A DNA stretch of 64,000 nt. It comes from Amia ocellicauda (lineage: Eukaryota > Chordata > Actinopteri > Amiiformes > Amiidae). Positions 1-11,637 of this stretch are shown here, one piece after another. The position numbers and the translations under genes were made by a program. Within the stretch, counting starts at the first letter, position 1; each line of letters begins with the position of its first letter. Location of the stretch: NCBI RefSeq assembly GCF_036373705.1, contig NC_089863.1:3518444-3582443 (forward strand). The letters are read 5' to 3'. The notes beneath the pieces were generated by a model. The model was not told where the DNA came from, searched no databases, and worked only from the letters and a program-made list of their open reading frames with translations.

Positions 1-146
1 CCTGTTATCTAGTGACTCCCCACACATACAACTCACAGCAGTCAAGTCCTCTGAAAACAAGACCGGGTTGATGCGCAAGTTACCACAATACTTTACTAAT
101 ACGAATTCAGATCAGCGGTGAGGTTGGTCTGCATGAATTAACCTTA

Positions 147-1200
147 GGAACATAAGAACATAAGAAAGTTTACAAACGAGAGGAGGCCATTCACCCCATC
201 GTGCTCGTTTGGTGTCCATTAATATCTAAGTGATCCAAGGATCCTATCCAGTCTATTTTTAAATGTTCTCATATTGTCACTTCAGCCACATCGCTGGGGA
301 GTTTGTTCAGATTGTGATGCCTCTCTGTGTGAAGAAGTGTCTCCTGTTTTCTGTCTTGAATGCCTTGAAGCCCAATTTCCATTTGTGTCCCCGGGTGCGT
401 GTGTCCCTGCTGATCTGGAAAAGCTCCTCTGGTTTGATGTGGTCGATGCCTTTCATGATTTTGAAGACTTGGATCAAGTCCCCACGTAGTCTCCTCTGTT
501 CCAGGGTGAAAAGGTTCAGGTCCTCAGTCTCTCAGTAGGACATTCCCTTCAGACCTGGAATAAGTCTGGTTGCTCTCCTCTGAACTGCCTCTAGAGCAGC
601 GATATCTTTCTTGAAGTGTGGAGCCCAGAACTGTCCACAGTATCCAGATGAGCTCTAACTAGTGCATTGTACAGTCTGAACATCACTGCCCTTGTTCTCA
701 ATTCTACACTTTTGACAATATACCCTAGCATTGTGTTTGCCTTTTTTATTGCTTCCCCACATTGTTTGGATGGAGAAAGTGAGGAGTTCACATAGACTCC
801 TAGGTCTTTCTCATGCGATACTTCATCTAGTTCTATTCCTCCCTTAGTGTAATTATAGTGGACATTTTTGTTACCTGCATGTAATACCTTGCACTTGTCC
901 ACATTGAATTTCATCTGCCAGGTGTCGGCCCACAACTGAATATTATCTAAGTCCCTTTGAATAGCCTGTGCTGCCGAGATTGTATCTGCTGAGCCACCTA
1001 TTTTAGTATCATCTGCAAATTTGACAAGTTTCTAACTATCCCAGAGTCCAGATCATTAATATAGATTAAAAAGCAAACTTTTTGGAAATCTAAGTATATC
1101 ATATCATATGCTTTCACATGATCTACAGCTGCAGTTCAAAGAATTTGAATAAATTAGTAAGACATGATCTGCCTCGTCTACCTTGAGGCTGTTTCGTTCA
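147..1200 (-). mobile_element. CR1-clade LINE fragment, copy 1 (3' half of ORF2 plus 3' end)
   Basis: Read on the minus strand, this matches the end of the CR1 element at 3.0-7.0 kb. It contains a piece of reverse transcriptase including an intact FADD catalytic box (around 1000-1020), the C-terminal part of ORF2 (591-935), and the 3' untranslated end, which finishes in copies of a short ATGTTCTT-type tail near 147-175. The stretch between the LDFQKAF-like motif and the FADD box is deleted, so no working enzyme is encoded. A neutral, 5'-truncated LINE insertion is the simplest reading. Confidence 0.85.
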
Positions 1201-3050
1201 AATAGGATATATGTTTATTAAAAATGTGAATAGACAACATGTATTTGCAAAGATTGGATAGAGACAGGCAGGGTTCATAATATTAAAAGTAAGAGTGAGA
1301 GGAGATCTATCCAATACTCAAGTTTTGACTCGATGCACAAAACATGTAAAATAACAAACAAGTATTATGATTACGCTAGCCGTTCCTGCAATTTGGATCT
1401 CATACACAACTAGGTTTCATGTAATTGTGGTTTACCTAATTCTTGACTAGTACACGAAATATACTACCTGTGTGGTTTACTGAGATTCAGTTATGCAGAC
1501 GGTCGAAAGTGGGGAGGGCCGGCAGACTGTGTCGACTTTCAGGTTTTCAGGTGCAAAGCTTTCAGGTTTTTGGTGGAGACGTTCTGGTTCTGGTTCCATT
1601 CAGTCTTCAGGATTTCGTCTCCTTGGTTTCTTCTCCCAGGTTGTTCCACTCCAGATTGTGCCACTCCGAATTGCTAGTTTTAGCTTTCTGTTTTTATACA
1701 TTTTAGACAAAGAAATTCTAATCTCTTTCCTTCCACACTTCTGATTGGTCAGGTTTGGGGTAATAAAATTGAAATTCGAATCAAAGCAGTCTATGTCATT
1801 CCTCTTCCTTGATTCCTACAGAATGTGTATTGGGGATGTGATGGCTTTAAGGAATGTGAAAATGGTTCACATGTTACCTAGAGTTTCTAACTCTCTATAT
1901 TGTCAAGTTTTAGTTCCATCAATTACATTTTTAAGTCCCTCAAAGCAGGACATTACAGTTGATACCAAACAAGCCAGGTGTTCCTTTGAGTCGTTTTGGA
2001 ATTCATGGGGGGGCTGGTCTGATGCCCATGTCAGTGGAGGATCAATTAAGATGTGTGAATACTTATTTTACCAAATGTTAATGTTGCATTGTATGTGAAA
2101 TATAAATGGTCAAATGGTTGTTTTAGCTAATGGTCTTTCTTTTAAGACCAAACATGGCTTGAACATGTTTTGGTTCTGAGGTAGAATTACTTAAGTGTCA
2201 TTAAGTTTGAGTCACCTTTTATTGTTTGTTATCAAACTGAGGGAGAAGCTGGGTAACACTTCTGTTAGCAGCATGTAGATTGTATTTGGGTTTGTTGCCC
2301 TGGTCTGTGGAATATATAAAGTACCTTGAATGTCTGAGTTTCACAAAATTTAAAAAATCTTCAATCGAAATGTGATGCAGATGGCATGCAGGCCATCTGT
2401 CAGTTGGGGGGGCCTTCCAGCATGGACGTGTTATCTGTCGTACTTTGTTGAGCACAAGTTGTAAAACACAGAACTTCAAAGCTGTCTCCTTAAGTCCTTT
2501 AACACAAGACTAAATTGACCAGTTAAGAAGGTATATTTGCCAAAATAAGGTTGTATGATTTACAGCGTATTGACATCACCAATAGGTCAAACCCTGAACA
2601 AATCAAAATATTGATTGATAACGTGCTTCTTGCCATCAAAATGAACATATCAATGCTTTCTGTTCAAGAAATTCATGATCATCTGGCCTTCCCGACAGCT
2701 GGAGAAGTAAAAACTATGCATTTGAATTAATGCAGTTGGCAGGTTTTAATTTATGTGTTAAATGTACTTCACCTGTACATTACCAAACCACCTGGTGCAG
2801 CCTGCTTTGACAGTAACGCAGACTATGGGCTGCGCTTTCTTGCTAAAGGCACATTACTATATTCAGTTGGAAATATCGGCAAAGCTGCTGCTACAAATTT
2901 ATATTTTTATAAGTTGCCACAGACAGACACAGAAGAGTACAGGTGAGAGGCAGCCATCTTGTTTTCTTCCTAGTTTCAGACCAATCCTAGCATTCCTCAT
3001 TTTGTTTTAAGTTTGCCTTAATTGAAGTTAACATTGTCTGTAGTTTGTCT
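1201..3050. other. AT-rich intergenic stretch, no gene recognised
   Basis: Only short open frames without family features are present. I see no splice-bounded exon, RNA gene or transposon terminus that I can name. The missing first exon of the NXPE gene at 7035 could in principle lie here or further left, but no match to the signal-peptide exon of the second NXPE copy was found. Confidence 0.5.
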
Positions 3051-3308
3051 AAATTGAGGTCAATTCAGTTTAGCTGCTGAGTTGGTGAAAGTAAATCAGT
3101 TGTAGAAAGGAGATTTAGTCAAGGACTAGCAGGAATTCTGTTGCAGGTGGAGCCAGGTGTGGCCAGTTAGGTGTGAATTGGTGGCAGGTAGACAAAAGCT
3201 ACTTAAAGCAGCTGTTGAGAAAGAGCTGCACTGTTTGTCGTTCACAAAAAGTTAAGCAGTTGACTAGGGAACAGGAACCAAGAGACTAAAAAACTAACAT
3301 TTAGAAGC

Positions 3309-4084
3309 ATGTGGCCACTACAGTGTCAGGTTTGTAGAATGATTGCCTTCCTGGATGAACTCTTCTAAGAAGGTTTAATTTGTGAACGTTTTCAGCAGAT
3401 TGAAGTCCTAAAGATCAAGGTTTGTAATGTTGAGGCTCAGCTTGTCGATCGGCGCTGTATTAGGGATATAGAAGAATTGGTCAATCACCCCATGAGAGAG
3501 ATGGTGTGCAGGCAAAACCTAGGAGAGTTGAGACTGTAGAGAAGGACAGCGTAGAGAACTGCTGGGTTACAGTGGGTCGTAACTGCAGAAAAGGGCGTGC
3601 ACAACCCCAAGAGCTAGAATTGCCCAACAGGTTCCAACTGCTGGACACCGAGTTGGACAGTGACAGCTCAGAGGGTGATGGGGGGTCAGTTGAGCACCAG
3701 AGCACCATGGTACCCACTCCCCCCCAGAAGAGGACGGTAGTTATAGTAGGAGACTCAATTCTTAGAGGTGTAGATCACACAGTGTGTTCTAGTGACAAGG
3801 AGACCTGCATGGTATCTTGCCTGCCTGGTGCTCAGGTTGCAGATCTCCCTATACTAGTAGACGGGCTACTGGCCAAAGCCGGGGGGAATCCAGTGGTCAT
3901 GGTCCACATTGGAACCAATGACATAGGAAAAGGTAGGACAGAGGTTCTGCAAGACACATTTAAAGAGTTAGTAACAAAACTAAAGAGCAGAACCTCCACG
4001 GTAGTTTTCTCAGAAATACTTCCGGTACCACGTGCCAGGCCAGGGAGACAGGCTGAGATTAGAAAGTTTTTAACATGTGGTTGA
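3309..4084 (+). pseudogene. CR1 ORF1 remnant with SGNH/esterase-like domain
   Basis: The frame opens at the ATG at 3309 with a CxxC-type start, hits a TAA at 3366, and shifts frame near 3506. The downstream part (3506-4084) carries the blocks of an SGNH hydrolase: VVIVGDSILRG (block I, Gly-Asp-Ser) and VMVHIGTNDI (Gly-Thr-Asn-Asp). Esterase domains in ORF1 are known from some CR1-clade LINEs, where they are thought to act on membranes or lipids during retrotransposition. The stop and frameshift mean this copy is dead. Confidence 0.75.
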
Positions 4085-4337
4085 AAGCTTGGTGTAGGGA
4101 AGAGGGGTTTAGGTTTATGGAGCATTGGTCTTTCTTCTGGGATAGATGGGACCTGTACAAACCGGACGGTCTACATCTAAACAGAAGGGGGGGTAATGCA
4201 TTGGGAGAGCGTATGTGCAGAGAAATTTATAATCTTTTAAACTAGGGACCAGGGGGGCAGGGAGCTCTGACAATGGGAGATGTTCCTCTAAGGAAAGAAA
4301 ACCAAGGGAAACTGCTATTAGGAAAGTCCTGAAATGT

Positions 4338-4860
4338 TTGTACCTCAATGCCAGGAGTATAAGGAACAAGATGGTAGAACTAGAAGCCACAGTGCTGGCG
4401 TGTGACTATGATGTTGTAGGAGTGACAGAAACATGGCTTACAGAAAATGATGGGGATGAATACAAGATGGAAGGATACATACAGTTTAGGAGAGACAGGC
4501 AAAGTCAAAGAGGTGGTGGGGTAGCATTATATGTGAAAAATGACATTGAGGCAGAAGAACTCAAATGATATCCCAGTAACGGAACAGAATTTTTGTGGGT
4601 CAAACTGAACAACAGATCTGGAGGATTAGTGGTAGGAGTGTGTTACATACCACCCAACTCAGATATTCAGATGTTGCACTGTTCAGAGTAATCAGGACTG
4701 CATGTAGCAAGGATGTGGCTGTTATAATGGGGGATTTCAATTTCCCAAAAATAGACTGGGAAAGCCAAGAAATAGAAATGGTTGAGATGGTAAATGACTG
4801 CTTTTTAATCAGTTTGTCAGGGAACCAACCAGATAGAGACCTTGCATTGATTTGATCTTT
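4338..4860 (+). pseudogene. CR1 ORF2 endonuclease remnant (APE type)
   Basis: The N-terminal part reads LNARSIRNK and VTETWL, the standard opening blocks of an AP-endonuclease domain. After a break near 4568 another frame gives a CYIPPNSD-like block, and then IMGDFNFPKIDW, the MGDFN catalytic block. At least two frameshifts separate these pieces. This domain nicks target DNA for target-primed reverse transcription in intact elements. Confidence 0.75.
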
Positions 4861-5416
4861 TCAAATGACCAAGAAAGAGTCAGAGGGACACTAGTTAGAG
4901 AACCAATGGAAAACTGTGGTCACAATATGGTTAGCTTTGAGGCATTCTTTCAAAAAACACGGACCAAGTCCAAAACAATGGTCTAAAATTTAAGAAAAGC
5001 AAACCTTGAAGATATGAGGCAGCACTTAGAAGAGGTAGACAGGAGCACATTGGATACAGAGTCAGTTGAAAATGGATGGTTATATTTTAAGAATATACTA
5101 CTTGAGGTTCAGGAGAAAAAAACATTGGTCAACATGGTTTAATAGAAGTATCCAAAAAATATCAAGAGAAAGAAAATGTTGTATAGCGCATACAAAAGGG
5201 ACAGATTAAACAAAATACAAAGAATATGTTGAGCTGCAAAGAGATCTTAAGCAAGGGATCAGGAAAGCAAATAGGGAAATAGAAAGAAACATAGCTCTTG
5301 GAGCTAAAACCAATGCAAAGAGCTTTTTTCAATATTACAACAGCAAGAGGTCAATGAAGGAGGAAGTGAAACAGATTAAGGGCAAAAATTGAAGTATCTT
5401 AGAAAAAGAACAAGAT

Positions 5417-6549
5417 GTGGCAAATGTTCTAAATGAGTATTTCACTGAAGTTTTTACAAAATTAAAAAGGGATAACATGCCACAGGTTGACAATCAGTCC
5501 AGTCAAATCCTAAGAGAGATCAGGATAAATGAGGAGGAGGTACTAAAGGGACTAGCAGAATTAAAAACACACACATCACCTGGGCCAGATGGGATATTTC
5601 CAACAGTACTTAAAGAAATGAGGAAAATTATTTATAGGCCACTAACTCAAATATTCCAAATGATACTTAGAACAGGGGATGTGCCAACTGACTGGAAGAC
5701 AGCAAATGTCAAACCAATCCACAAGAAAGAGGACAAAACTGAGCCAGGAAATTACAGACCAATCAGTCTCACCTGCATCACCTGTAAAATGTTGGAACAA
5801 ATGATTAGACAGAAAATAGAGGAGCATCTTAATAAAAAACATATTCTTGGAGATAGTCAACATGGGGTTAGACGAGGCAGATCATGTCTTACTAATTTAT
5901 TAGAGGTCTTTGAACATGCAACTGCAGCTGTAGATCAGGTGAAAGCATATGATATGATATACTTAGATTTCCAAAAAGCTTTTGATAAGGTTCCACACCA
6001 AAGACTGATCCTCAAATTGGAAGCTGTAAGCATTCAGGGTAATGTAAGTAGATGGATTATGAACTGGTTGATGTATAGGAAACAGAGGGTGTCGATTAGA
6101 GGAGTTGCTTCTAACTGGAGTGAGGTTGTTAGTGAAGTTCCACAGGGATCAGTACTAGGGCCTGTGCTTTTTCTAATCTATATTAATGGAGATAATACTA
6201 AAATACAATCTTGGCAGCACAGGCTATTCAAAGGGACTTAGATAATATGCAGGTATTACATGCAGGTAACAGAAATGTCCACTATAATTACACTATGGGA
6301 GGAATAGAACTAGATGAAGTATTGCATGAGAAAGACCTAGGAGTCTATGTGGACTCCTCACTTTCTCCATCCAAACAGTGTGGGGAAGCAATAAAAAAGG
6401 CAAACACAATGTTAGGGTATATTGTCAAAAGTGTAGAATTGAGAACAAGGGCAGTGATGTTCAGACTGTACAATGCACTAGTTAGAGCTCATCTGGATAC
6501 TGTGTGCAGTTCTGGGCTCCACACTTCAAGAAAGATATCGCTGCTCTAG
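5417..6549 (+). pseudogene. CR1 ORF2 reverse transcriptase remnant
   Basis: The frame 5417-6241 carries RT blocks: SPGPDGIFPTVLKE, NYRPISLT, YLDFQKAFDKVPH and PQGSVLGPVLFLIYIN. Immediately after YIN the sequence skips to DNTKI, so the FADD box of the active site is deleted. The C-terminal part follows in another frame (6211-6549), ending at a block also present in the other two copies. RT activity cannot be expected. Confidence 0.85.
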
Positions 6550-7034
6550 AGGCAGTTCAGAGGAGAGCAACCAGACTTATTCCAGGTCTGAAGGGAAAGT
6601 CCTACTGAGAGACTGAGGACCTGAACCTTTTCACCCTGGAACAGAGGAGACTACGTGGGGACTTGATCCAAGTCTTCAACATCATGAAAGGCATCGACCA
6701 CATCAAACCAGAGGAGCTTTTCCAGATCAGCAGGGACACACGCACCCGGGGACACAAATGGAAATTGGGCTTCAAGGCATTCAAGACAGAAAACAGGAGA
6801 CACTTCTTCACACAGAGAGGCGTCACAATCTGAACAAACTCCCCAGCGATGTGGTAGAAGCTGAAAATTTGGGAACATTTAAAAATAGACTGGATAGGAT
6901 CCTTGGATCACTTAGATTAATGGACACAAAACGAGCACGATGGGTCAAATGGCCTCCTCTCGTTTGAAAACTTTCTTATGTTCTTATTTATGTATCTATT
7001 TTCTGTGCTTCTGTGTCTCCTGTATTCCATCAAG

Positions 7035-8130
7035 GTATATTTGTACAGTTGGGAGGCAGTGACTCAACCCCAGAGTATAAAGCTGCCCAGCCCCCTCTCC
7101 CAACATCAGTGGGACCAGATCCACTCCGGCACAAACCACAGCTGTCCAACTCAGACCTTGACCCCGCCGCCTCCCTCAGCGAACGACACCCACCTCAGCC
7201 CAGAGGAGTGGCAGGCTCTCAGGGATGCTCTTCGCTGGCCGTCCCCAGACAGGCCTGTAACCTCCCTGAAGGACACCACAGACCCCAGACACTGCTTCTA
7301 CAATGTGGAGAACCTGAGGGACAATTACACAGTTGGGGACACTGTGAACGTAACTCTGGTGGCCAGAGATTTTTCTGGGAATCCCAAAAGCTATGGAGGG
7401 GACTTCTTCCAGGCCCGTCTGCACTCCCCTGAGCTCAAAGCCAGCACTTACGGCTCGGTGCAGGATCACCACAACGGGACCTACACGGTCCAGTTCTCCC
7501 TCCTGTGGCCCGGCCAGGCCTGGATCTCCCTGCGGCTGATTCACTCCAGTGAAGCCGTGCAGGTGCTGCTCCGGCTCAGGGAGGACGACCCCAACAGGGT
7601 GTCCTTCTGGGGATATTTCGAGGAGGGGAACAAATCGGAACTTGCAGTCTGCAACGCCCAGAGGAGCATCTCACGCTGCTGCTGTGAGTACAAGGACCCT
7701 GCAACTGGGGAGATGTGGTTCTGCCAGAAACCAGCTGCCCTGCCCTGCCACACCCTCACCTACCACCGCACGGGGGGCTACAATGCAAAACTGACCGACC
7801 TGGACAAGAGTCTTCTGGACACGTGAGTCTCTGTGGAGATGCCCAGTGTGAGACCTGAGGAGTCAAATCTCCTCAAGGTCAAATCTCACATAATGTGTGT
7901 AGCTGTGTAGTTCACAACTTAGTGACATTTTAAGTGAAGTGTAAAAGTGAAGTGAAGCCCAGAGAATTTCAGCAGCACATTACCATGACCATGCTCATTT
8001 CTGAAGGTTTTTAGACTTTATACTGATTCTTCCCAACAGGAAGTTAACTGACATTGAGATATCAGGAACTGACCCCATAATCCACATCCTGCCCTTGGAC
8101 ACAGAAAGCAGTAAGTATGACTTTACCTGT

Positions 8131-8170
<40 letters not shown>

Positions 8171-9714
8171 TGTCTTTGCCCTGAACCTCTCCAGTTTCCC
8201 ACCAGATGGTGCGGTTTTTTGGTCTTTGGGTTCTCTCCCTGGCTCCTTGTTCCCTTTTATCTCATAATAGGTTCATTGATCCTTGAATCTCTGCCCATTA
8301 GCACACCTGTCTCTTGTTCCCCTAGTTCTTCAGCTAACAGTATTTATTCCCCTTTGTTTCCACCCTTCTTTGCAAAATCTTGTTTCCTCTTCGAGTGACA
8401 TTACTGAGTGTGTATGCCCTTGCATTGTTTCCCAGTGTTCGTGACCATTGCCTTCTCTCTCTCGACCTCGTCTTCTGGATCTCCTCTATATATCCGTTTG
8501 CCCGTTTTTTGACAACCTGCATGTTTTATCGACAATGACCCTTGTATTTTCTCCATTGCCCTGACTACCAGCTCGTGACCCCTCCACCGTTCTTTGCATC
8601 TGCCTTTGACCCACACCTGTGTCCACAACCCCTGGCTGCTTCCTCATTACAATGTGTGTGTGTGTTTTTCCTTCTTACCCACCTCCCTCTCTCTGTGTCT
8701 GAGACTGTCTGTGTTTCTCCCCAGGACAGGAGCAGAAGTGCGCTCCCGGTTTGGACACTCCGGTTCCGGCCGGGTTCTATTTCCAGGACCGCTGGACCTC
8801 GCTGGTCTGTTCCGCTCGCAGTTTCCCCAGCGCAGAGCAGAAAGCCGACTGTCTACGGGACAAGCAGCTGTACATGATGGGTGACTCCACGTTGCGCCAG
8901 TGGTTCGATTACCTGTGGAAGAATGCACCCAGTAAGAGCCCAAAACACCAACACACCGATACACCACTCTCAACCTCCCTGTGGCCTCCTTTCTCACGCT
9001 CCCTGTGGCCTCCTCTCTCTTTCTCTGCTTCTCTCATGTCCTCAATCCCTCTCTCTCTTGCTCTTGTCTCACCCCCTTCAACTCCCTTTCTGTACAGTTT
9101 GCAAGACCTTTCCCTGCATCTGTCTCTCTTTCTCTCTCTCTTACTACATTGGAATAACTGTACCATCCTCCCTTCCTCTAGCTCTCAAGCTCATGAATCC
9201 CCAAAACAAACATCCGTCGGGGCCTAGGATGGCAGTGGACACCAGTAACAATGTGTTCATGCGCTGGCGAACTCACGGTCTGCCCTACCGAACACACAAG
9301 ATCCCGAGGGCGCAGCTGCACTACATCGCCAACGAGATAGATGGGCTGGCTGAAGAAAGCCAAACCGTGGTTGTCTTCAACCTCTGTGCGCACTTCAGCA
9401 GCTTCACGCTGGTCACCTACGTCCGCCGGGTCGCCATCATCCGAGAGGCGGTGCGCTCGCTGCTGCGCCGGAGCCCTGAGACCCTCGTGATCATCAAGTC
9501 TGGCAACACCGGCTACAAGGATGCCTTCACCAGCGACTGGCTGATCCTGCAGCTGAACATCGCGCTCAGGTGGATGTTCCAGGGCCTCCCTGTTGTCTTC
9601 ATCGATGTCTGGCAGATGACCTCTTGCCACTACACCCCGGACCAGATCCACCCCAAGCCCATCATCATCCAGAACGAAGTTGACCTGTTCCTGTCCTTCA
9701 TCTGTCCCCAGTGA
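7035..9714 (+). CDS. NXPE-family protein, tandem copy A (5' exon not seen)
   Basis: Member of the NXPE family (neurexophilin-like N-terminal region plus C-terminal PC-esterase domain), usually secreted or membrane-anchored; substrate unknown. Exons: 7035-7822, 8040-8110, 8725-8931, 9182-9714; all introns are GT-AG and the phases close, giving about 531 residues after the missing start. The PC-esterase motifs are present: MMGDST in exon 8725-8931 and TPDQIHP (Asp-x-x-His) near the C-terminus. A cysteine-rich SRCCCEYKDP segment and N-glycosylation sites lie in the first exon. No signal-peptide exon comparable to that at 24173 is visible upstream; the CR1 LINE sits there instead. An AATAAA at 10425 is a possible poly(A) signal. 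The gene may be functional only if an upstream exon survives beyond the LINE. The family call is confident, the exact orthologue is not. Confidence 0.85.
8129..8170. repeat. (GT)n microsatellite
   Basis: Simple GT repeat in the second intron of NXPE copy A, directly at the left edge of the probable solo LTR. The paralogous intron at 25831 has only a few GT units. Confidence 0.9.
8171..8651 (+). mobile_element. Probable solo LTR in NXPE intron
   Basis: The equivalent intron of copy B (25831-25918) is 88 bp long, while this one is 614 bp. The extra sequence starts TGTCTTTGCC and ends in ATTACA, giving the TG...CA termini of an LTR. The 5' LTR-like stretch of the gypsy element at 18498-18937 also starts TGTC and ends ATTACA. 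Insertion is certain by comparison with the paralogue; the LTR identity is an inference, and no clean target duplication can be read because the flank is a GT repeat. Confidence 0.6.
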
Positions 9715-11147
9715 AGCTCCTTGAGGGTGTCCCACAGAGCAGGAACCATCTCTGATTGAGCCGGGACAGGACAGGACATCTGGGCGGCCCTCTCCCTCAT
9801 CAGGTTCACTGCAAAATCTCCCGTTCCCCTTGGCACCTCCCCTGGGTTTCTCTAATGCGATCTCTTTATGGTAGAGTTTGTTTTTCAACAGCATTGCTTC
9901 ATTGTATTTTAATTTATTTTGTTATTAATGTTTACTTTTTTGTTTTTTGGTGCTTTTCCACATGGAAATCTTGTGATGGCGGAGCTATTTGAACTAGACA
10001 ATAACTTCAATATGTAGCTTTCATATATTGTATCACATTTTATTTATTTGTAGTAATAGCAGTAGTGGGAGTAGTATGTATGCGTAATTTTTGCTTATTT
10101 GTTTTTGACCTGTTATATGTATAATTGATGGAATTTGCAACAAATTAATTGAGTTTCGAATAATAGTTTGCTTGTTGGCATCAGGATGTTACAAGTAGAG
10201 GAGTGGCATGACATCAATGAAAAATAAGAATATTATTGGAGGGACATCACTGTGAAAAAGATCTGTATTAGTAAGAACTGTTTGTACAAAAATATGATTA
10301 CAACTTGCAAAAAGTTATCAGTACAAATCAAAATTACGAATTAGAAAAAACTGTGGATCATGGGAACAATCAATGAGGATTTAACTGGTTGTGACATTCG
10401 ATGCTTGTGCAAAATGATGATGAAAATAAAAATGGTATATTTTTCTTTTTTGAGTCATTCTTTTCATCTGGTTTTCGGTGCCTCTCGCCCATCTTTAACA
10501 CTAGTGTAAGAAAGTGGAACCTCCTGTACAAGTGACTGGAAGACAGTTCAGGTTCAATGTGATTTATTAGAGTCCAGAGTATAGATCACAGTATACAAGT
10601 ATACCGGTATACAGCAAAGCAAAACTGGTACCAAGAATTGATGGACAAGTCAGCTTTTATGAGTTGAGCCCCTGTCCAACTCCATCTTCCAGAGTGACCC
10701 CACCCAGCAGAGTTTACAATTGCAGCTGCCTATTAGCATACAATATGACAATGGAGCCCTCAATCTGCTCTCCCACATTCCAATGTAGCGACTGATTACC
10801 TTCACCCGTAAGATTACCTTAACCCCCCCAATAGCATGCTAAACAGACTGTCAACTTACTCGTCCTTATCAATAGCTTTTGATCTGCTATTGATACGACT
10901 GGTAAACAAGCGGTTTCCTCACCAACCTTTTGTTTTCCCTCTGTGTTTACCTCCTGTGAATTAGGACAATACCCAAGAACATTTGAGGCAAAGGCAACTT
11001 TAAACTGGAATATTACCAGGGTTGAATTTCCCCAAGTCTGTTTTATTACCTACACTAGCAACTCTGGTGCCTCGATACTGAAGCTTATTGGGCTTAAACA
11101 AGGGTTCAAAGATTACACCACGTTCTTGTGCACCACCGTAACGTAAG
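9715..11147. other. 3' flank of NXPE copy A and unassigned sequence
   Basis: Up to about 10440 this is the 3' UTR/flank shared with copy B. From 10500 to 11147 there is unassigned, possibly repeat-derived sequence with no coding signal that I trust. Confidence 0.5.
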
Positions 11148-11637
11148 TCGATGCCTTTCATGATTTTGAAGACTTGGATCAAGTCCCCACGTAGTCTCCT
11201 CTGTTCCAGGGTGAAAAGGTTCAGGTCCTCTGTCTCTCACTAGGACATTCCCTTCAGACCTGGAATAAGTCTGGTTGCTCTCCTCTGAACTGCCTCTAGA
11301 GCAGCGATATCTTTCTTGAACTGTGGAGCCCAGAACTGTCCACAGTATCCAGACGAGCTCTAACTAGTGCATTGTACAGTCTGAACAGCACTGCCCTTGT
11401 TCTCAATTCTACACTTTTGACAATATACCCTAACATTGTGTTTGCCTTTTTTATTGCTTCCCCACATTGTTTGGATGAAGAAAGTGAGGAGTCCACATAG
11501 ACTCCTAGGTCTTTCTCATGCGAAACTTCTTCTAGTTCTATTCCTCCCATAGTGTAATTTTGTTACCTGCATGTAATACCTTGCACTCGTCCACATTGAA
11601 TTTCATCTGCCAAGCGTTGGCCCACAACTGAATATTA
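11148..11637 (-). mobile_element. CR1-clade LINE fragment, copy 3
   Basis: Minus-strand sequence matches the ORF2 C-terminus and the following 3' region of the other two copies, including the block encoding YIVKSVELRTRAV. Both ends are abrupt: the 3' tail is missing at 11148 and the match stops at 11637. It is a short internal fragment rather than a normal 5'-truncated insertion. Confidence 0.85.

Larger units (their letters stand above)
3050..6990 (+). mobile_element. CR1-clade LINE, nearly full length but degenerate, copy 2
   Basis: Parts appear in order: a probable 5' UTR (start uncertain, about 3050-3300), ORF1 with an esterase-like domain, an APE-type endonuclease, a reverse transcriptase, and a 3' end with a short tail repeat near 6970-6990. 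The 3' half is shared with the fragments at 147-1200 and 11148-11637. Frameshifts and stops break all frames. The element ends about 44 bp before the acceptor of the first visible NXPE exon, so it sits in what was that gene's intron or 5' flank. Confidence 0.85.
6990..10440 (+). repeat. NXPE segmental duplication, left copy
   Basis: Similarity to 24750-27060 starts right after the CR1 end, with the polypyrimidine stretch before the first exon. It runs through the exons and shared introns and continues about 700 bp past the stop codon, for example the block beginning ATAACTTCAAT near 9998, paired with about 26720. Differences are insertions: a solo LTR and an extra intron in the left copy, and an L2 piece in the right copy. 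Confidence 0.85.

Noticed and set aside
1443-2098. Short plus-strand frames before the CR1 element
   Set aside because: No splice sites, no similarity to the NXPE signal exon, and base composition like the flanks.
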